Notes under the pieces: generated by a model | Told to the model about the DNA's origin: nothing | The model's input: only the letters and a program-made list of their open reading frames with translations | Database searches by the model: none | Position numbers and translations under genes: made by a program | In this document: piece after piece, positions 51,689-63,200 of the stretch | Numbering within the stretch: position 1 is the first letter of the stretch | Layout of the letters: each line of letters opens with the position of its first letter | Assembly: GCA_965243145.1 (NCBI GenBank) | Contig: CBDEUB010000002.1 | Span: 1,178,001 to 1,242,000 of the forward strand | Origin: CBDBLK01 sp965243145 | GTDB taxonomy: Bacteria > Bdellovibrionota > Bacteriovoracia > Bacteriovoracales > Bacteriovoracaceae | DNA: 64,000 nucleotides | Reading direction: 5' to 3'

Positions 51689-51828
51689 AGGCCGAGCATA
51701 AAAAAGGCCGAGAAGAGGGCATAAGGCAAGTGGCCCAGAATATGCTCGCCGCCGGTGCTGGCCCTAAGTTTGTCGCCAAGTCCACGGGCCTGACTCTCGA
51801 AGAGGTCGAGGCCCTTGCCAAAGAGTGA
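51559..51828 (+). CDS. Free-standing RpnS-like small protein
   Basis: 89 residues starting at the ATG behind GGGGGGAGGTT. It begins MSKAMKGLWNLSQDEVMREI, continues as a charged coiled stretch with AEHKKGREEGIRQVAQN, and ends with a helix-turn-helix-like module FVAKSTGLTLEEVEALAKE. There is no nuclease domain upstream in frame. It equals the C-terminal part of an Rpn protein, so it may be an antitoxin-like remnant that can still be translated. Confidence 0.6.
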   Translation: MSKAMKGLWNLSQDEVMREIMEAEENQRRDQLTREEFAWERGEQAEHKKGREEGIRQVAQNMLAAGAGPKFVAKSTGLTLEEVEALAKE

Positions 51829-51921
51829 GGCCCCGCCTTCAGGACTCCAGGGGAAACAAAATCGAAAAAAATTACAAAAAATTGAATTTTGTGCTACCCT
51901 TGCCTACGAGGAGACAAATTT

Positions 51922-52551
51922 ATGAGCAGCGACAAAAAACCATTGACTCTCGACGAGCTTGCCCGCGAAGTTCGAGTGGCCCAACTCAAAACTGAGAAAG
52001 GCCTGCAAGAATTAAAAGAGGCACAACTCAAAACTGAAGCGGCACAACTCAAAACCGAGGCGGCCTTGCGCAAGACGGACGAATTTGCCAATAAAACCCT
52101 GAAGGCAATTAATCAGGCCAGTGGCGACTTTCAGAACAAGTGGGGCCGCTTTATGCAAAATCTGGTGAGGGGGGATTTTGACAAACTCTTGCGTTCACGG
52201 GGCATCGAAGTGAGCGAAACTCACCAGACTATCAAAATTAAAAATGCGGATGGAAGCATCCGGTGGGAATACGACCTCAAGGCAGTCAACGGACAACAAG
52301 TGGTCTTTGCCGAAGTCAAAACCAACCTGACTTCTGAAGATGTGGATCGTTTGCTAGAAAAGTTGGCCGATTTGCAATCTTGTACAGAGTCCTACCGAGG
52401 TAAAACCATCTATGGGGCGGTGGCCTACCTCGACGAAGACGGGGCCGCCAAATACGCCCAAAAAAACGGCCTGTTCACTATCGAAGCACTGGGGGCCAAA
52501 GAAGTGGCCACTCTTACTAACCCGAAGGATTTTGTTCCCAGGGCGTTTTAG
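51922..52551 (+). CDS. Coiled-coil protein with PD-(D/E)XK-like C-terminal domain
   Basis: 209 residues from ATG 51922 behind GAGGAG. Residues 20-60 contain repeated AQLKTE units (KEAQLKTEAAQLKTEAALRK), a coiled coil. The C-terminal half has FDKLLRSRGIEV, YDLKAVNGQQVVFAEVKTNL with the D...E-x-K spacing of a PD-(D/E)XK fold, then LADLQSC. This is the layout of DUF3782-like proteins. It sits between two Rpn remnants, each unit followed by a similar TCAGG-CTC-GGGGAAA stretch. Confidence 0.65.
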   Translation: MSSDKKPLTLDELAREVRVAQLKTEKGLQELKEAQLKTEAAQLKTEAALRKTDEFANKTLKAINQASGDFQNKWGRFMQNLVRGDFDKLLRSRGIEVSETHQTIKIKNADGSIRWEYDLKAVNGQQVVFAEVKTNLTSEDVDRLLEKLADLQSCTESYRGKTIYGAVAYLDEDGAAKYAQKNGLFTIEALGAKEVATLTNPKDFVPRAF

Positions 52552-52636
52552 GATGGCCCCCCCCAGGCCCCGCTTTCAGGCCTCTAGGGGAAAGATCACT
52601 GGCCAGTTGCGGCCGAAATCCCCAGGCAGGACACAC

Positions 52637-52664
52637 TTGACAAAAATAAACAGTGTGTTATCCT
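52637..52664 (+). promoter_or_regulatory. Sigma-70-type promoter before the second rpn copy
   Basis: TTGACA (52637-52642) and TATCCT (52659-52664) are 16 bases apart, about 75 bp before the GTG start at 52740. The -35 is a perfect consensus. Confidence 0.55.
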
Positions 52665-52739
52665 GCCCTATCAGGCTCCCTTCTCCCAGAGGTGAAATAT
52701 ACCCAAAAAATTGAGGGCCTTTGCTTGGGAGTTTGAAGC

Positions 52740-53598
52740 GTGGAAAAAGACTATTTGCTGGACGAATTTTTGGCACTCACAGGCGATGTGGCCTTTAAGG
52801 TCTTTTTTAAAGAAAACCCCAAACTTCTCAACCCCCTGCTTGAAGATTTTCTTCCGCTTCCCCAAGGTTCGCAAGTCGTGGAAGTTGAAATTTTAAACCC
52901 CGAAATAGAACCCGACGAATTGAAAAAAAATGGCGAAGAAAAAGGCAAAAAATTTGTTCTCGACCTCAAAGTGGTCTTCAAGAGAAGCGATGCTGAAAAA
53001 AACGCAAGGCCAGAAATTGTGAATGTCGAAATGCAGGCCAATTCAGAGGCCTGGTTTGCCGACCGCCTGTTGGCCTACTCTGGCCGACTTTACTCAAGGC
53101 AATTGAAAGCGGGTGAAAATTATCAACAACTGGCACCAGTCTATTCGCTGGCCTTTATGAGTAAAAATCTGAAGCAATTTGAAGAAATTCAAAAAGAGGA
53201 TAAGAGAACTCAAGGGGCAGCGTGAAAGCTGGTCTTATCTTCTCAAGCACTCGGGAAAGATGAATAAAAAAGAATACGAGTTTTTGCAAAACAAAGGGGG
53301 AATTATGGCGGAAGCTGTAAAAAGTTTATGGAATCTGTCACAAGATGAAAAAATGCGCGAGTATGTGGAGGCGATGGAGAAACAAAAAATGGATCAGGCC
53401 AGTTACATCCAGTCCGCCGAAGAACGGGGCATGAAAAAGGGCCGAGAAGAGGGACTCGAAAAAGGCCGAGAAGAGGGCCTTCAAGAGGGCATAAGGCAAG
53501 TGGCCCAGAATATGCTCGCCGCCGGTGCTGGCCCTAAGTTTGTCGCCAAGTCCACTGGATTATCTCTCAAAGAAATCGAAAAACTGCAAAAAAAGTAG
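52740..53598 (+). pseudogene. Rpn-family nuclease gene, frameshifted and internally deleted, with RpnS-like 3' ORF
   Basis: A GTG start after TTGGGAG opens the N-terminal nuclease part: DVAFKVFFKENPKLLNPLLE, then FVLDLKVVFK with catalytic Asp and EIVNVEMQANSEAWFADRLL. The frame is lost near 53190-53225. The rest continues in the frame of 53179-53598: IRELKGQRESWSYLLKHSGK, then SLWNLSQDEKMREYVEAMEK. Compared with the copy at 51050, residues between SLAFM and SKNLKQF appear deleted. An ATG at 53305 behind AAAGGGGGAATT opens a 97-residue RpnS-like ORF that is intact. Confidence 0.68.
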
Positions 53599-54009
53599 TC
53601 AGGACTCCGAGGGGAAAACCACCGTCCAATAGTTTCTAACTAGGTCGAAGTAAAGGTACACTGAACCGAGAAAGGCCACCAACAAAGCACCGATCAAACT
53701 CAAGGATCGGCACATAAACAAGTTGGAACGGGCCTCTTGCGGCCGAGAGTTGGGGCCAAACCATTCGATGCCGGGGTTTAAGTGGATGCCCAGGGTTCCG
53801 TAGAAAAGCACAAACATGACCAGGTTGAAAACGATGGAAATGCCCTTGCGATAAATTTCTAGGTGGATCAAAATGACGATGGAAACCGCATAGGTCACAA
53901 AGACCAGGAAACTGTAGGCCAACAAAAGAGTGGTGATTCTTTTGGACAGAGATTCAAGAGTTACTTTTTCCAATGATTCTGCGGTCAATTTTTTAATCCA
54001 TGTGGCCAT
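53599..54009 (-). CDS. Hypothetical polytopic membrane protein
   Basis: 136 residues with three or four membrane helices (YSFLVFVTYAVSIVILIHL, GISIVFNLVMFVLFYGTLGI, LSLIGALLVAFLGSVYLYF). No family recognised. The ATG directly follows the TGA of a small upstream ORF, so translation may be coupled. Its last codons lie in the TCAGGACTC...GGGGAAA stretch seen after the Rpn units. Confidence 0.58.
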   Translation of the reverse strand: MATWIKKLTAESLEKVTLESLSKRITTLLLAYSFLVFVTYAVSIVILIHLEIYRKGISIVFNLVMFVLFYGTLGIHLNPGIEWFGPNSRPQEARSNLFMCRSLSLIGALLVAFLGSVYLYFDLVRNYWTVVFPSES

Positions 54010-54150
54010 TCAAAACTCTCGGTGCCACCACTGCTCCAGATTGTGTTCCATCCACCAGCGGGCAAAAGCGGGAAAATCCGCCGCCGGCAACTGCGCGCCC
54101 AGTGGGTGGTGTGGTTGCATTTCCCGTCTTTTCCCGTCTTTCCCTGTCAC
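54010..54150 (-). CDS. Small Trp-rich ORF coupled to the membrane protein
   Basis: 46 residues from a GTG ten bases after AAGGAG. The C-terminal half FARWWMEHNLEQWWHREF is striking. TGA and the ATG of the next gene are adjacent. A different frame (GTG at 54154, 53 residues) competes for the same ribosome site but overlaps the membrane gene. Low certainty. Confidence 0.38.
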   Translation of the reverse strand: MTGKDGKRREMQPHHPLGAQLPAADFPAFARWWMEHNLEQWWHREF

Positions 54151-54211
54151 TCACCGGCAACTCCTTGAACTTTCAAAACCAGATCACTCCAGTGCCTCGA
54201 CAATCGTGAGA

Positions 54212-57200
54212 CTAACTACAACCATAATCACACTTCGCCATAAAAGTTTCTATTTCCGTCCAGGGTGAAGGTTGGTAATTTTCGTTACCATCCCAGCGCG
54301 CCTCAATAATGCAAGGTTTGTCGTTAGTATAGTTCTGTCTACCAGCGTATCTACTTACATTTCCACTTGAATCTACAGAACAATAATAGTCATTGGTATA
54401 GTGGTAGTGTTTGGGACTTGAGGGAGAAATTCTGTACGAGAGCGTTCCATGGCCTCCGGTAGGAGGATTTTGCATGGTTCTGGTATTTCCTTTGGCCAAA
54501 AGCAGAGATTGAGTGCCATAAGGCGCGGCGGGAACAGTTAAAGTTTGGGTTGGTAATGTAATAATAATGGGAACCTCCAACTCCCAAAGTTGGTATCCCG
54601 TGCGAGTGGATGTCGCTTTGACCTTGCAGGTTCCGGCACCAGCAAAAGTGAGAGTGCGGGAAGTGGGGTCGCTGCCCTTCCAGGCACAGCTTGTGCTTCC
54701 CACATCGGTAATGACATAGGCGACGGTGGCGGCAGTATCGGCACCAGACACTGCCGGTTGCACCAATTCTACTCCCACCGTTCCCACTGCGATGGGACTC
54801 CAGGTAATACCCGTTTGAGTTCCTTTCGCCACGACAACGGATATTTCCCTCGTCCAAGTTTGGTATCCCGTGCGGGTGGATTTTGCCTGTGCCTTGCAGG
54901 TTCCGGCATCGGTAAAAATGAGAATGCGGGAAGTGGAGTCGCTGCCCTTCCAGACGCAGCCGGTGGCCCCGGCATCGGTAATGACATAGGTGACAGTAGC
55001 GGCAGTGTCGGCACCGGACACTGCCGGCCACACCAACTCCGTTCCCACCGTTCCCGCCGCAGTGGGACTCCAGGTAATACCCGTTTGAGTTCCCTTCGCC
55101 ACGACAATAGACACTTCGCTCGTCCAGGAGAGATACCCCGTGCGGGTGGATTTTGCCTGTACCTTGCAGGTTCCGGCATCGGTAAAAATGAGAGTGCGGG
55201 AAGTGGAGTCGCTGCCCTTCCAGGCACAGCCGGTGGTTCCGGCATGGGCAATGACATAGGTGACAGTAGCGGCAGTGTCGGCACCGGACACCGGCGCAAG
55301 CGCCAACTCTATTCCCACGGTTCCCGAAGAAGCACCGGGAGTCCAACTGATTCCGCTCTGTTCGAGAAGAATCTCTACCGTCGCCAGTTCCGCCCAGCCC
55401 GAGGGTTGATATTCACTATTCCCCGCCCAACGCGCCTCAATCTCGCAGTCTCCAAGGGCAACCGCCGTCACCTTGCCGTTTCCGTCCACGGTGCAAATGT
55501 TGGTATCTTTTGAGCGGTATTCCAGTGTCCCGTGCCCGCTGCTCGGGGCCGTTCCGATCTCCAGGGTTCCCAACGGAGTAATTTGAGGAGTGCTGCCGTA
55601 GGAGTTGGCGGGTACGGAGAGGATTTGCGCCCTCTTGATGACGATGGAAACCGTCTGCGAAACCCAGGTCACATAACCGCTTCTTACACTTCGAGCGTGA
55701 ACTTTACAGGTTCCCACACTGATGCCAGTGAGGGTGCGGGCGTTCACCCCGGAGGTTCCCTTGAAAGAGCAACCGGTGCTGCCGGCATCTACCACGGCGT
55801 ATTCTTTGTCGGCACTTGCGTGAGCGCCGGCAACTGCCCCCAAAACCAACTCTGTTCCCAAAGCAAATTCACCGGCACCCGCATCCCAAGTGATGCCCGA
55901 CTGGGTTCCCGCTGTGGGAGTGACGCTAAAGAGTTTTACCCGATCCTGATAACCCGTCTTCTCGGCGGCCACGGCGACCTGACAGGGCCGAGTTCCCGTG
56001 TAGGAGAATTTCTTGCCGTTGCTATCCCAGGCACAGTTTCCGCCGATGACTCTGATATTCAAACTGTCGGCAGTGGGGTCGGCGATGGGGTCACTTAAAG
56101 CGCTGCTGTCCACTCCCACCGTGGCGCTGGCGGGAAAAGATGGCCAGGTGAGAGAAGTAAAATGGGTGGACAGGTTCCCCAACAGGTCGATAAAGGGAAG
56201 GCCATTGCCCATCTCTCCGGCAGCATCGCCGAGAGTGTCGGTGTGCCCCTGTCCCAGTTGTCCCTGGCCGTTTTCCCCCCAACACTTGGCCTGGCCATGA
56301 CTTAAAAGCGCGCAGGTAAAATGCTCGGCAACGCTGATGGCGGTGGCAGTGTAAGCAGTATTTTGATCGTCCGTCCCCAGGTCGATGGCAGTGGCGGAAG
56401 GGGCGTGCAAATCGGTGGTGTCTCCCAGTCCCAACTGCCCCACATCGTTCCTCCCCCAGCACTTGACATTGCCGTCATCCAGCAGGGCGCAGGTGTGTTG
56501 GATGCCGGCAGAGAGCATGGTGGCGCTTCTCCCCGCTCCCAGATTGACAAAGGGAAGATCATTGCTCATATCGGTGGCGGCCCTCCCCTTATTGGTGGTA
56601 TTGCCGATTCCCAACTGTCCCTTGTCGTTCACCCCCCAGCACTTGACCCCGCCCCCGTCGGTGATGGCGCAGGAGTGATTGTGCCCCATCGCAATAGATT
56701 GCACTGCAAGCGTCAGTCCGTCGGTAGAGGTTCCCAACTGGACGGCGGCACCTGGCGTGCCATAACGGGAACCGCTTGCTCCCCTCCCTGCTTGTCCGTG
56801 CTGGTTTCTCCCCCAACACTTGACCGAAAAGTCGTCCAGCAGGGCGCAGGTGTGACTCTCTCCCACAGCAACCTGCCGGACGGTTTTGCCGGTGCCCACA
56901 TCGACAGTAGTGGGAGTGAATGTGGAAGTTCCACCACCGTCTGGATGGCCATACCTTACTTTTCCATTTCCCAATTGCCCTTCAAATCCCCCACCCCAGC
57001 ACTTGAGACTGTTGTCATCCAAAACGGCGCAGGTATGCTCATATCCCAGGGCAACTTGCCGGGCGGTTTTGCCGTTACCCAGATCGACCGGAGCGGCGGG
57101 AATGCCATCCACACTGTTGTCGTGTCTCTGTCCCAACTCCCCGGAAGCGTTTGAACCCCAGCACTTGAGTGCACCGTTATCCAAAATGGCGCAGGCGTGG

Positions 57201-60200
57201 ACACCTCCATTCCCCAGAGCAACCTGCACGGCAGTTCTCCCCGTCCCCAGGTTGACAAAGGGAAGTGCCGATCCCACTTCCGTTCTGTTATCGTCATCCC
57301 CCAGTCCCAGTTGCTCATAAGCATTGCCACCCCAACACTTGAGACTTCCATCGGAAAAGCGTGCACAGGCAAAAACTTCAAAGTCATCACTATTCCCCCC
57401 CGCCACTATCTGCGCCACCGTGGCGGTGTTGGCGGCAACGGTGATTTCCACTTCGGGAGAGTTCCAGGGGCCGTATCTTTCGTGGGTGCTTACGAGTTTC
57501 ACCTTGCAGGTTCCGGGACTGGTGAAGCCGAGTTTGTTAGTGAACCTGTTTCCTTCAAAGCGGAAAAAACAACCTGCCGTACCCGGGTCGGTGACTTCGT
57601 AGTTGACGCTGGCACCGTTGGGAACGCCGGTGGGTGCGGGCAGAATCAGGTCGCCTCCAATTTTGGCGGCGCTGCGGGTTGCCGCCGGCACATTCCAGGT
57701 TACCGCCTGGGTTGCCGCCACCACATTGATACTCGCCACCAAGGAAGTTTCGTCGTTGTATCCGGTAGCACTTGCGGTGGCGGTAATTTTACACACATCC
57801 CCGACGCGGGCGTTGTTGCCAATGCTCACCGCTCCGGAGACCGCCGCACAGATTCCCGTCTGGGGGGCGGTAAAGCGCTCTCCCTGTACGCTGTAAGTCC
57901 AGGTGAGGGCGATATTGTTGTCGTCTGTGGCGGGAGGATTTTGCGGATTCAGTGCCGCACTCCCCACACTAAGCGTGCCGGTATAAGTGGGGAATCCCGC
58001 CGTAGCTAAAACCAAATCCCCCAACTCCAGGGGAATCTGAATGTCCTGAGTTTTCGTATTGTAACCCGCCTTGGCGGCGCTGATGACGACAACGCAGTAG
58101 ACGGGAGTTCCCGGAGTGATGGCAACCGCATTGGCACGCACTTCTCCGGTGGTAGTTCCGCCGGACTCCAGCGCGCAGTTGGTGTTGCCGCTTTTGATTG
58201 CGTAGGAGACTCCGACTCCCGCCGTGGTAAAGGTGGAAGCTGAAGGCGTTGCCGTGGCACCGCCCACTTTCAAGTTGCCGGAAAAACTACCCCAGCTTGC
58301 ACCGGCAATGCTTGCTTTTCCGATAGTGAAGGATTGCATGGTGGCATAGGGAGAGGCATTATATTCTCCATCCACTCCGCTCCAGCGCGCCTCGATGGTA
58401 CAGGTTCCGTCCAAAAGCGCCGTCACCGTTCCGGTTGCAGAATCCACGCTACAAATTGTCGAAGTCGTCGAAAGCACCCGGTATTCAATATCACCCTCCT
58501 GTCCTCCCCCCGTGGGAGGGGTGTCGAGAGAAAGCGTGCCGTCGGTTATCAGAGTGGGGGAACCTCCGTAAATATCACTGGCATCGGGGGCGTCCTGATT
58601 GCTCTTGATGACCGTAATGGTGGCGATGGTGCTCTCTGGAGATGCCAAATAATCGCTGTCACCCCTGAAGTGCGCCTTGATCTGGCAGGTTCCCTCTTTA
58701 ACTCCCCTGACTGTCCCGTTGCTGGAATTTATCCCGCAAACATTTTCGTCGGAGGAAGAGTAGAGGGGAAGTCCATGCCCTCCCGTGGGGGCGTTGTCGA
58801 GGACAATATCGGCATCCACCGCCACCTCGGGACTGCTTCCGTAGGGACTGCTGGCGGTGGGTGCCGCCTGGGTTCCCTTGCCCACGGTAAGCGTCAGGGC
58901 ATCTATAAAACCGGAAGCATCGTAGTCGTCATTTCCCTTCCAGCGCACTTTAACAAGGCAATTTTGCGCCTTTAAACCCGATATCTGTCCGCTGGTGGCA
59001 TCAACCGTACAAGCGGCGGGGAAAGAACTCTCGTACTCCAATCCCCCATGCCCACCTCCACCGGAGGGAGCGGTTTGAATGTCCAGTGTGCCGCCCACAG
59101 CGAGGGCGGGGGAAGTGCCGTAGGGATTGCTGGCAGTGGGGGCGACCTGGGTTCCCTTGCCGATGGTAATGCTGGCAATTTGTACCCAGGCGGTTTGTTC
59201 ATAATTCGCCGTCTGGGCAAACTGCGCCTGCACCACACAGTCCCCCACTTTTTTGGCGCTGATCTCGCCGTCGGTTTCATCCACGGCACAAATGGCGGCA
59301 TCCGTCGATTGATAAGTTGTCGCCGCACTTTCCTGTTGTCCGGTGGGAGCGTTTGCAAGCGCCAGCCCCTGCCCCGCCTTTAAATCGGGAGAGGAACCGT
59401 AAGGATCATTGGCGGGGGTGACGCTTTGATCTCCCCTGCTGATCGCCACTGTAATTTCGCTGGTTGTGACGACATTGGCGTTGGTATCTGATGGAGTAGC
59501 GGTAAGTTTGACCACGCAATCACCCTTTCCGGTAATAGTTAAATCTCCCCCAGAGGTGACGCTGCAAACCCCGCTGGAAACGGTGGAGTAGCGGGGGGTA
59601 GCATCACTGGGAGTGAGGGTGGGGGTTTGCAGTGCCGGGGGCGCCTCTCCCACTTTCCCCTTGTTGGCATTGTTTCCGCTTCCATAACCCGTCCAGGCAA
59701 TAACTACCGGATCGGCATTGGTAATGCCCAGGGAAATTTCGGGAGAAGGCCAGGGATTGTAACCCGTACGAGTGAGAGTCGCCTGGACTTTACAGGTTCC
59801 GGCGGCGGTAAAGGCGAGTTTTCGCACATCCGCTCCCGTGCCAAAAGCACAGCTGGTGCTGCCTTGACTGGTAACAGCGTAAACGATGGTGTCTCCGTTT
59901 TGTTTGCCGGTCACTTCCGGCAGAACCGGAGTGGCGGTTTTGATAAAAGTCGTTGTGCCCACACTCCAGCTAAGGCCAGTTAAATCTCCCAGGGCGACAC
60001 TGATCGAGACTGGCCCCAGGGTTAGAGTGTCGTACCCACTGCGGGCAACCAGCGCCTGGACTTTGCAGGTTCCGGCGTCGCTAAAGACGAGATCGCGGCC
60101 AGAGAGAGTACAAATAGAATTTCCGGCGTCGGTGGTTTTTTCATAGGTCACTGATTCGCCATTGTCCGCTCCCGTGACGGCGGGCAAGGTTGTCGTTTCC

Positions 60201-63200
60201 CCTACTTTACCCGTGGGAGCGGTGTTTATCGCCGCCCACGCCAGTCCCGTCTGGGTTCCCTTGGCGACAGTGATCGACACTGGCCCAAGAGTCAGGGTTT
60301 GGTAACTCGTGCGGGCAATGACCGCTTGAACGATACAAGTCCCCGAGTCGCTAAAGGTAAGAGCGCGGCCAGAGAGAGCGCAGATGGAATTTCCGGCGTC
60401 GGTGGTTTTTTCATAGGTCACTGATTCGCCATTGTCCGCTCCCGTGACGGCGGGCAAGGTTGTCGTTTCCCCTACTTTACCCGTGGGAGCGGTGTTTATC
60501 GCCGCCCACGCCAGTCCCGTCTGGGTTCCCTTGGCCACGGCGATGGAAACCGATGCTTGCCAATCCTGGTATCCGGCGCGTTGCGAGCGCACGGAGGCGA
60601 CACAAGTGCCGGCGTTGGTAAACCTCAGAGTCAGGGTGCTGGCATCGCCATCTTTCCAGGCGCAGGCGGTGGTTCCCGGAGAGGAAACGGTATAAGTCAG
60701 CACGGCGCTTGAATCGGCACCTGTGACGGGGGGAAGCACCAACTCCACGCCGACTTGTCCGGCAGTGGACGCGGCCCAGGCGAGTCCGGTTTGCAAGGGG
60801 TCTGGTGGGGGGAGAACCGTGAGGGTTGCCAAGGTCGCCCACTCCGAGGCGTAGTGGGTGGAAGTCTCCCCCCAGCGCGCCTCGATGACACAATCCTTTT
60901 GGGCATCACCTTGAGAGATGCCCTTGCCCAAAACCATGCCCGAAGCGGGGCCTACCTCGCACCAGTTGGCGCTGGCGGCAGTAGTTCTAAACTCCAATGC
61001 TCCATCGCCTCCGGTGGGGGGATTGAGCAGCGCCAAAGTCTGTCCGCTGAAAAAGTTGAGATTGTCCCCATAGGGGGCGTCGTCGGGAAGTTCGAGGGTT
61101 TGGGGATGCCTGACCGAAATGCTAAAAGTTTGCGAGCGCCAGGCAAAGTGCCCGGCGAGAGTGCTGCGCGCCTGGACGGTACAAGTGCCCGCCTCGCTAA
61201 AGCTGAGGGTGCGTTTGCTTTGTGCATCTCCGCTGCCAAAGGCGCAGCCGGTGTCCCCCATGCTGGAAATTAAATATTCGATGGCCGAATTGCCGTCGCT
61301 TGCGGTGACGGCATCGAGTTCCAAGGCCTCGCCCACCACGCCTTCATTTTGCGAAGGACTCCAGGCAATGCCCGTCTGGGGTTGTAACGGTGCCTGAATG
61401 GCAACAGTTCCCAGCGTCTCCCAGTCCGAGGCGTAATATTCTGTGCCCTCTGGCCAGCGCACTTCCACTTCGCAATTTCCGGGGGCGACGGGGGTGACTC
61501 TTCCGTTGTGGGGGTCAACCTTGCAATAGGTTTCGTCTCCGTCTTTGGGGCGAAACTCTGGCCGTTTTTTTCCGTCCCTGGGGAACTTTTGCAGCACCAA
61601 TGTGCCGGGAATAATCAGGGTGGGGGTGCTGCCGTAGGCGTCCGCCGGCGGTGTTAAGGTTTGGGGGTGTTTGACCGCAATGGAAAAGGGAGTTGGCGAC
61701 TCCCAGGGTTCAATATTTTCCCCGGAACTTTTCGCTATCACCTGACAGGTTCCCGCCGCAAGAAAGATTAAGGTGCGATCATCGGGATCACTGCTGCCTT
61801 TGAAAGCGCAGCCGGTATCCCCCGCATCTGAAATTTCATAAGTGACGGTGGCACTGGCATCCGCTCCGGTGACGGCATCGAGGGGCAAATCTGTTCCCAC
61901 TGTACCCGTTGCCTGCGAAGGACTCCAGGCGATGCCCGTCTGGGAGGTGGGCGAGGGGGTGACGCTGAAAATTTGTTCTGTGTCGAGGTATCCACTCTTG
62001 GTGGCCACCAGGGAAACCACACAAGGTGCTGTGCCGGTAAATTCCAACTCTTTGCTCGCCTGAGTCCAGGCGCAACCCCCGGAAAGCACGCTCGCCTCCC
62101 AGTCGTCAAACCCCGGATCGGAGGCCGGATCGCTCAAAGTCTCCGTCGCCCCCACTTCTGCGCTTGCGGGAAAAGATGCCCAGGCGAGCGAATTAAAGGA
62201 TTGCTTTTCAAAAAAGAGCAGGGAAAGCGCACTGCCAAAGGTGGTGCGGCGAGAAGTATTCCCCGAACCGAGTTGCCCCTCGTCGTTGTTTCCCCAACAC
62301 TTGACACTGTCGTCGGAGAGCAGGGCACAGGAACGGGTGTTTCCGGTGGCGATTTGTTGGACGGTGATATTGCTGCCAAAATTCCAATTATGGCCTCCTG
62401 TCGTGGAGCGAAAAGAAGTATGCCCCAATCCCAACTGTCCACTGGCGTTTTCTCCCCAGCACTTTATCGAGTCGTTGTTTAAAAGGGCACAACTGTGATC
62501 CACCCCCGCGCTGATGGCGACGGCATTGTTCAAATCACTATTGTTGGCATTGTTGGTTTGAACAACACCTCCGGGAGCGGTAAAATCCGATCCCTGTAAT
62601 CTACCCACTTTGCGATTGTGTCCCCAACACTTGACCTTGCCGTCGTTTAATACGGCACAGGTGTGGTTGTTTCCGGCGGCGAGGGCGGTGGCGGTGTAGG
62701 GATCGTTGCTTCCGTCGTTGCCCAGGTCTGCCACCGAACCGGGAAGATTGGTGCCGCTGATGTTCCCCAGTCCCAACTGCCCGTTTCCGTTCCTCCCCCA
62801 ACACTTGATTTTGCCGTCGTCCAGCAGGGCGCAGGTATGGTTTCTTCCGGCGCTGACCGCCTGAGCGGTATAGGGATTGTTGTTATTGTCGGGATTGTTT
62901 CCCAGCGTAACGGCGTTGGCGTGGGGGGCGTCCAGATCGGTGTTGTTGCCGTAACCCAACTGCCCGTCGCCATTTTCTCCCCAGCATTTGATGGTGTTGT
63001 TGTCCAAAAGCGCACAGGTGTGATTTTCCCCCAGGGAAATTTGCCTTGCCGTCCTCCCCGAACCCAAATCCACATGGACAGCGGCAGGAGAAGTCCGATC
63101 GGTGTTGTCTCCGTAACCCAACTGCCCCTCGTCGTTCCTACCCCAGCACTTGACTCTATCGTCGGTGGTGATGGCACAGGTGTGTTTGGAGTTGATGCCT

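Noticed and set aside
54590..62498. Many long ORFs opposite or out of frame with the giant gene
   Set aside because: They are low-complexity shadows of a repetitive GC-rich gene, with no ribosome sites and no recognisable domains.
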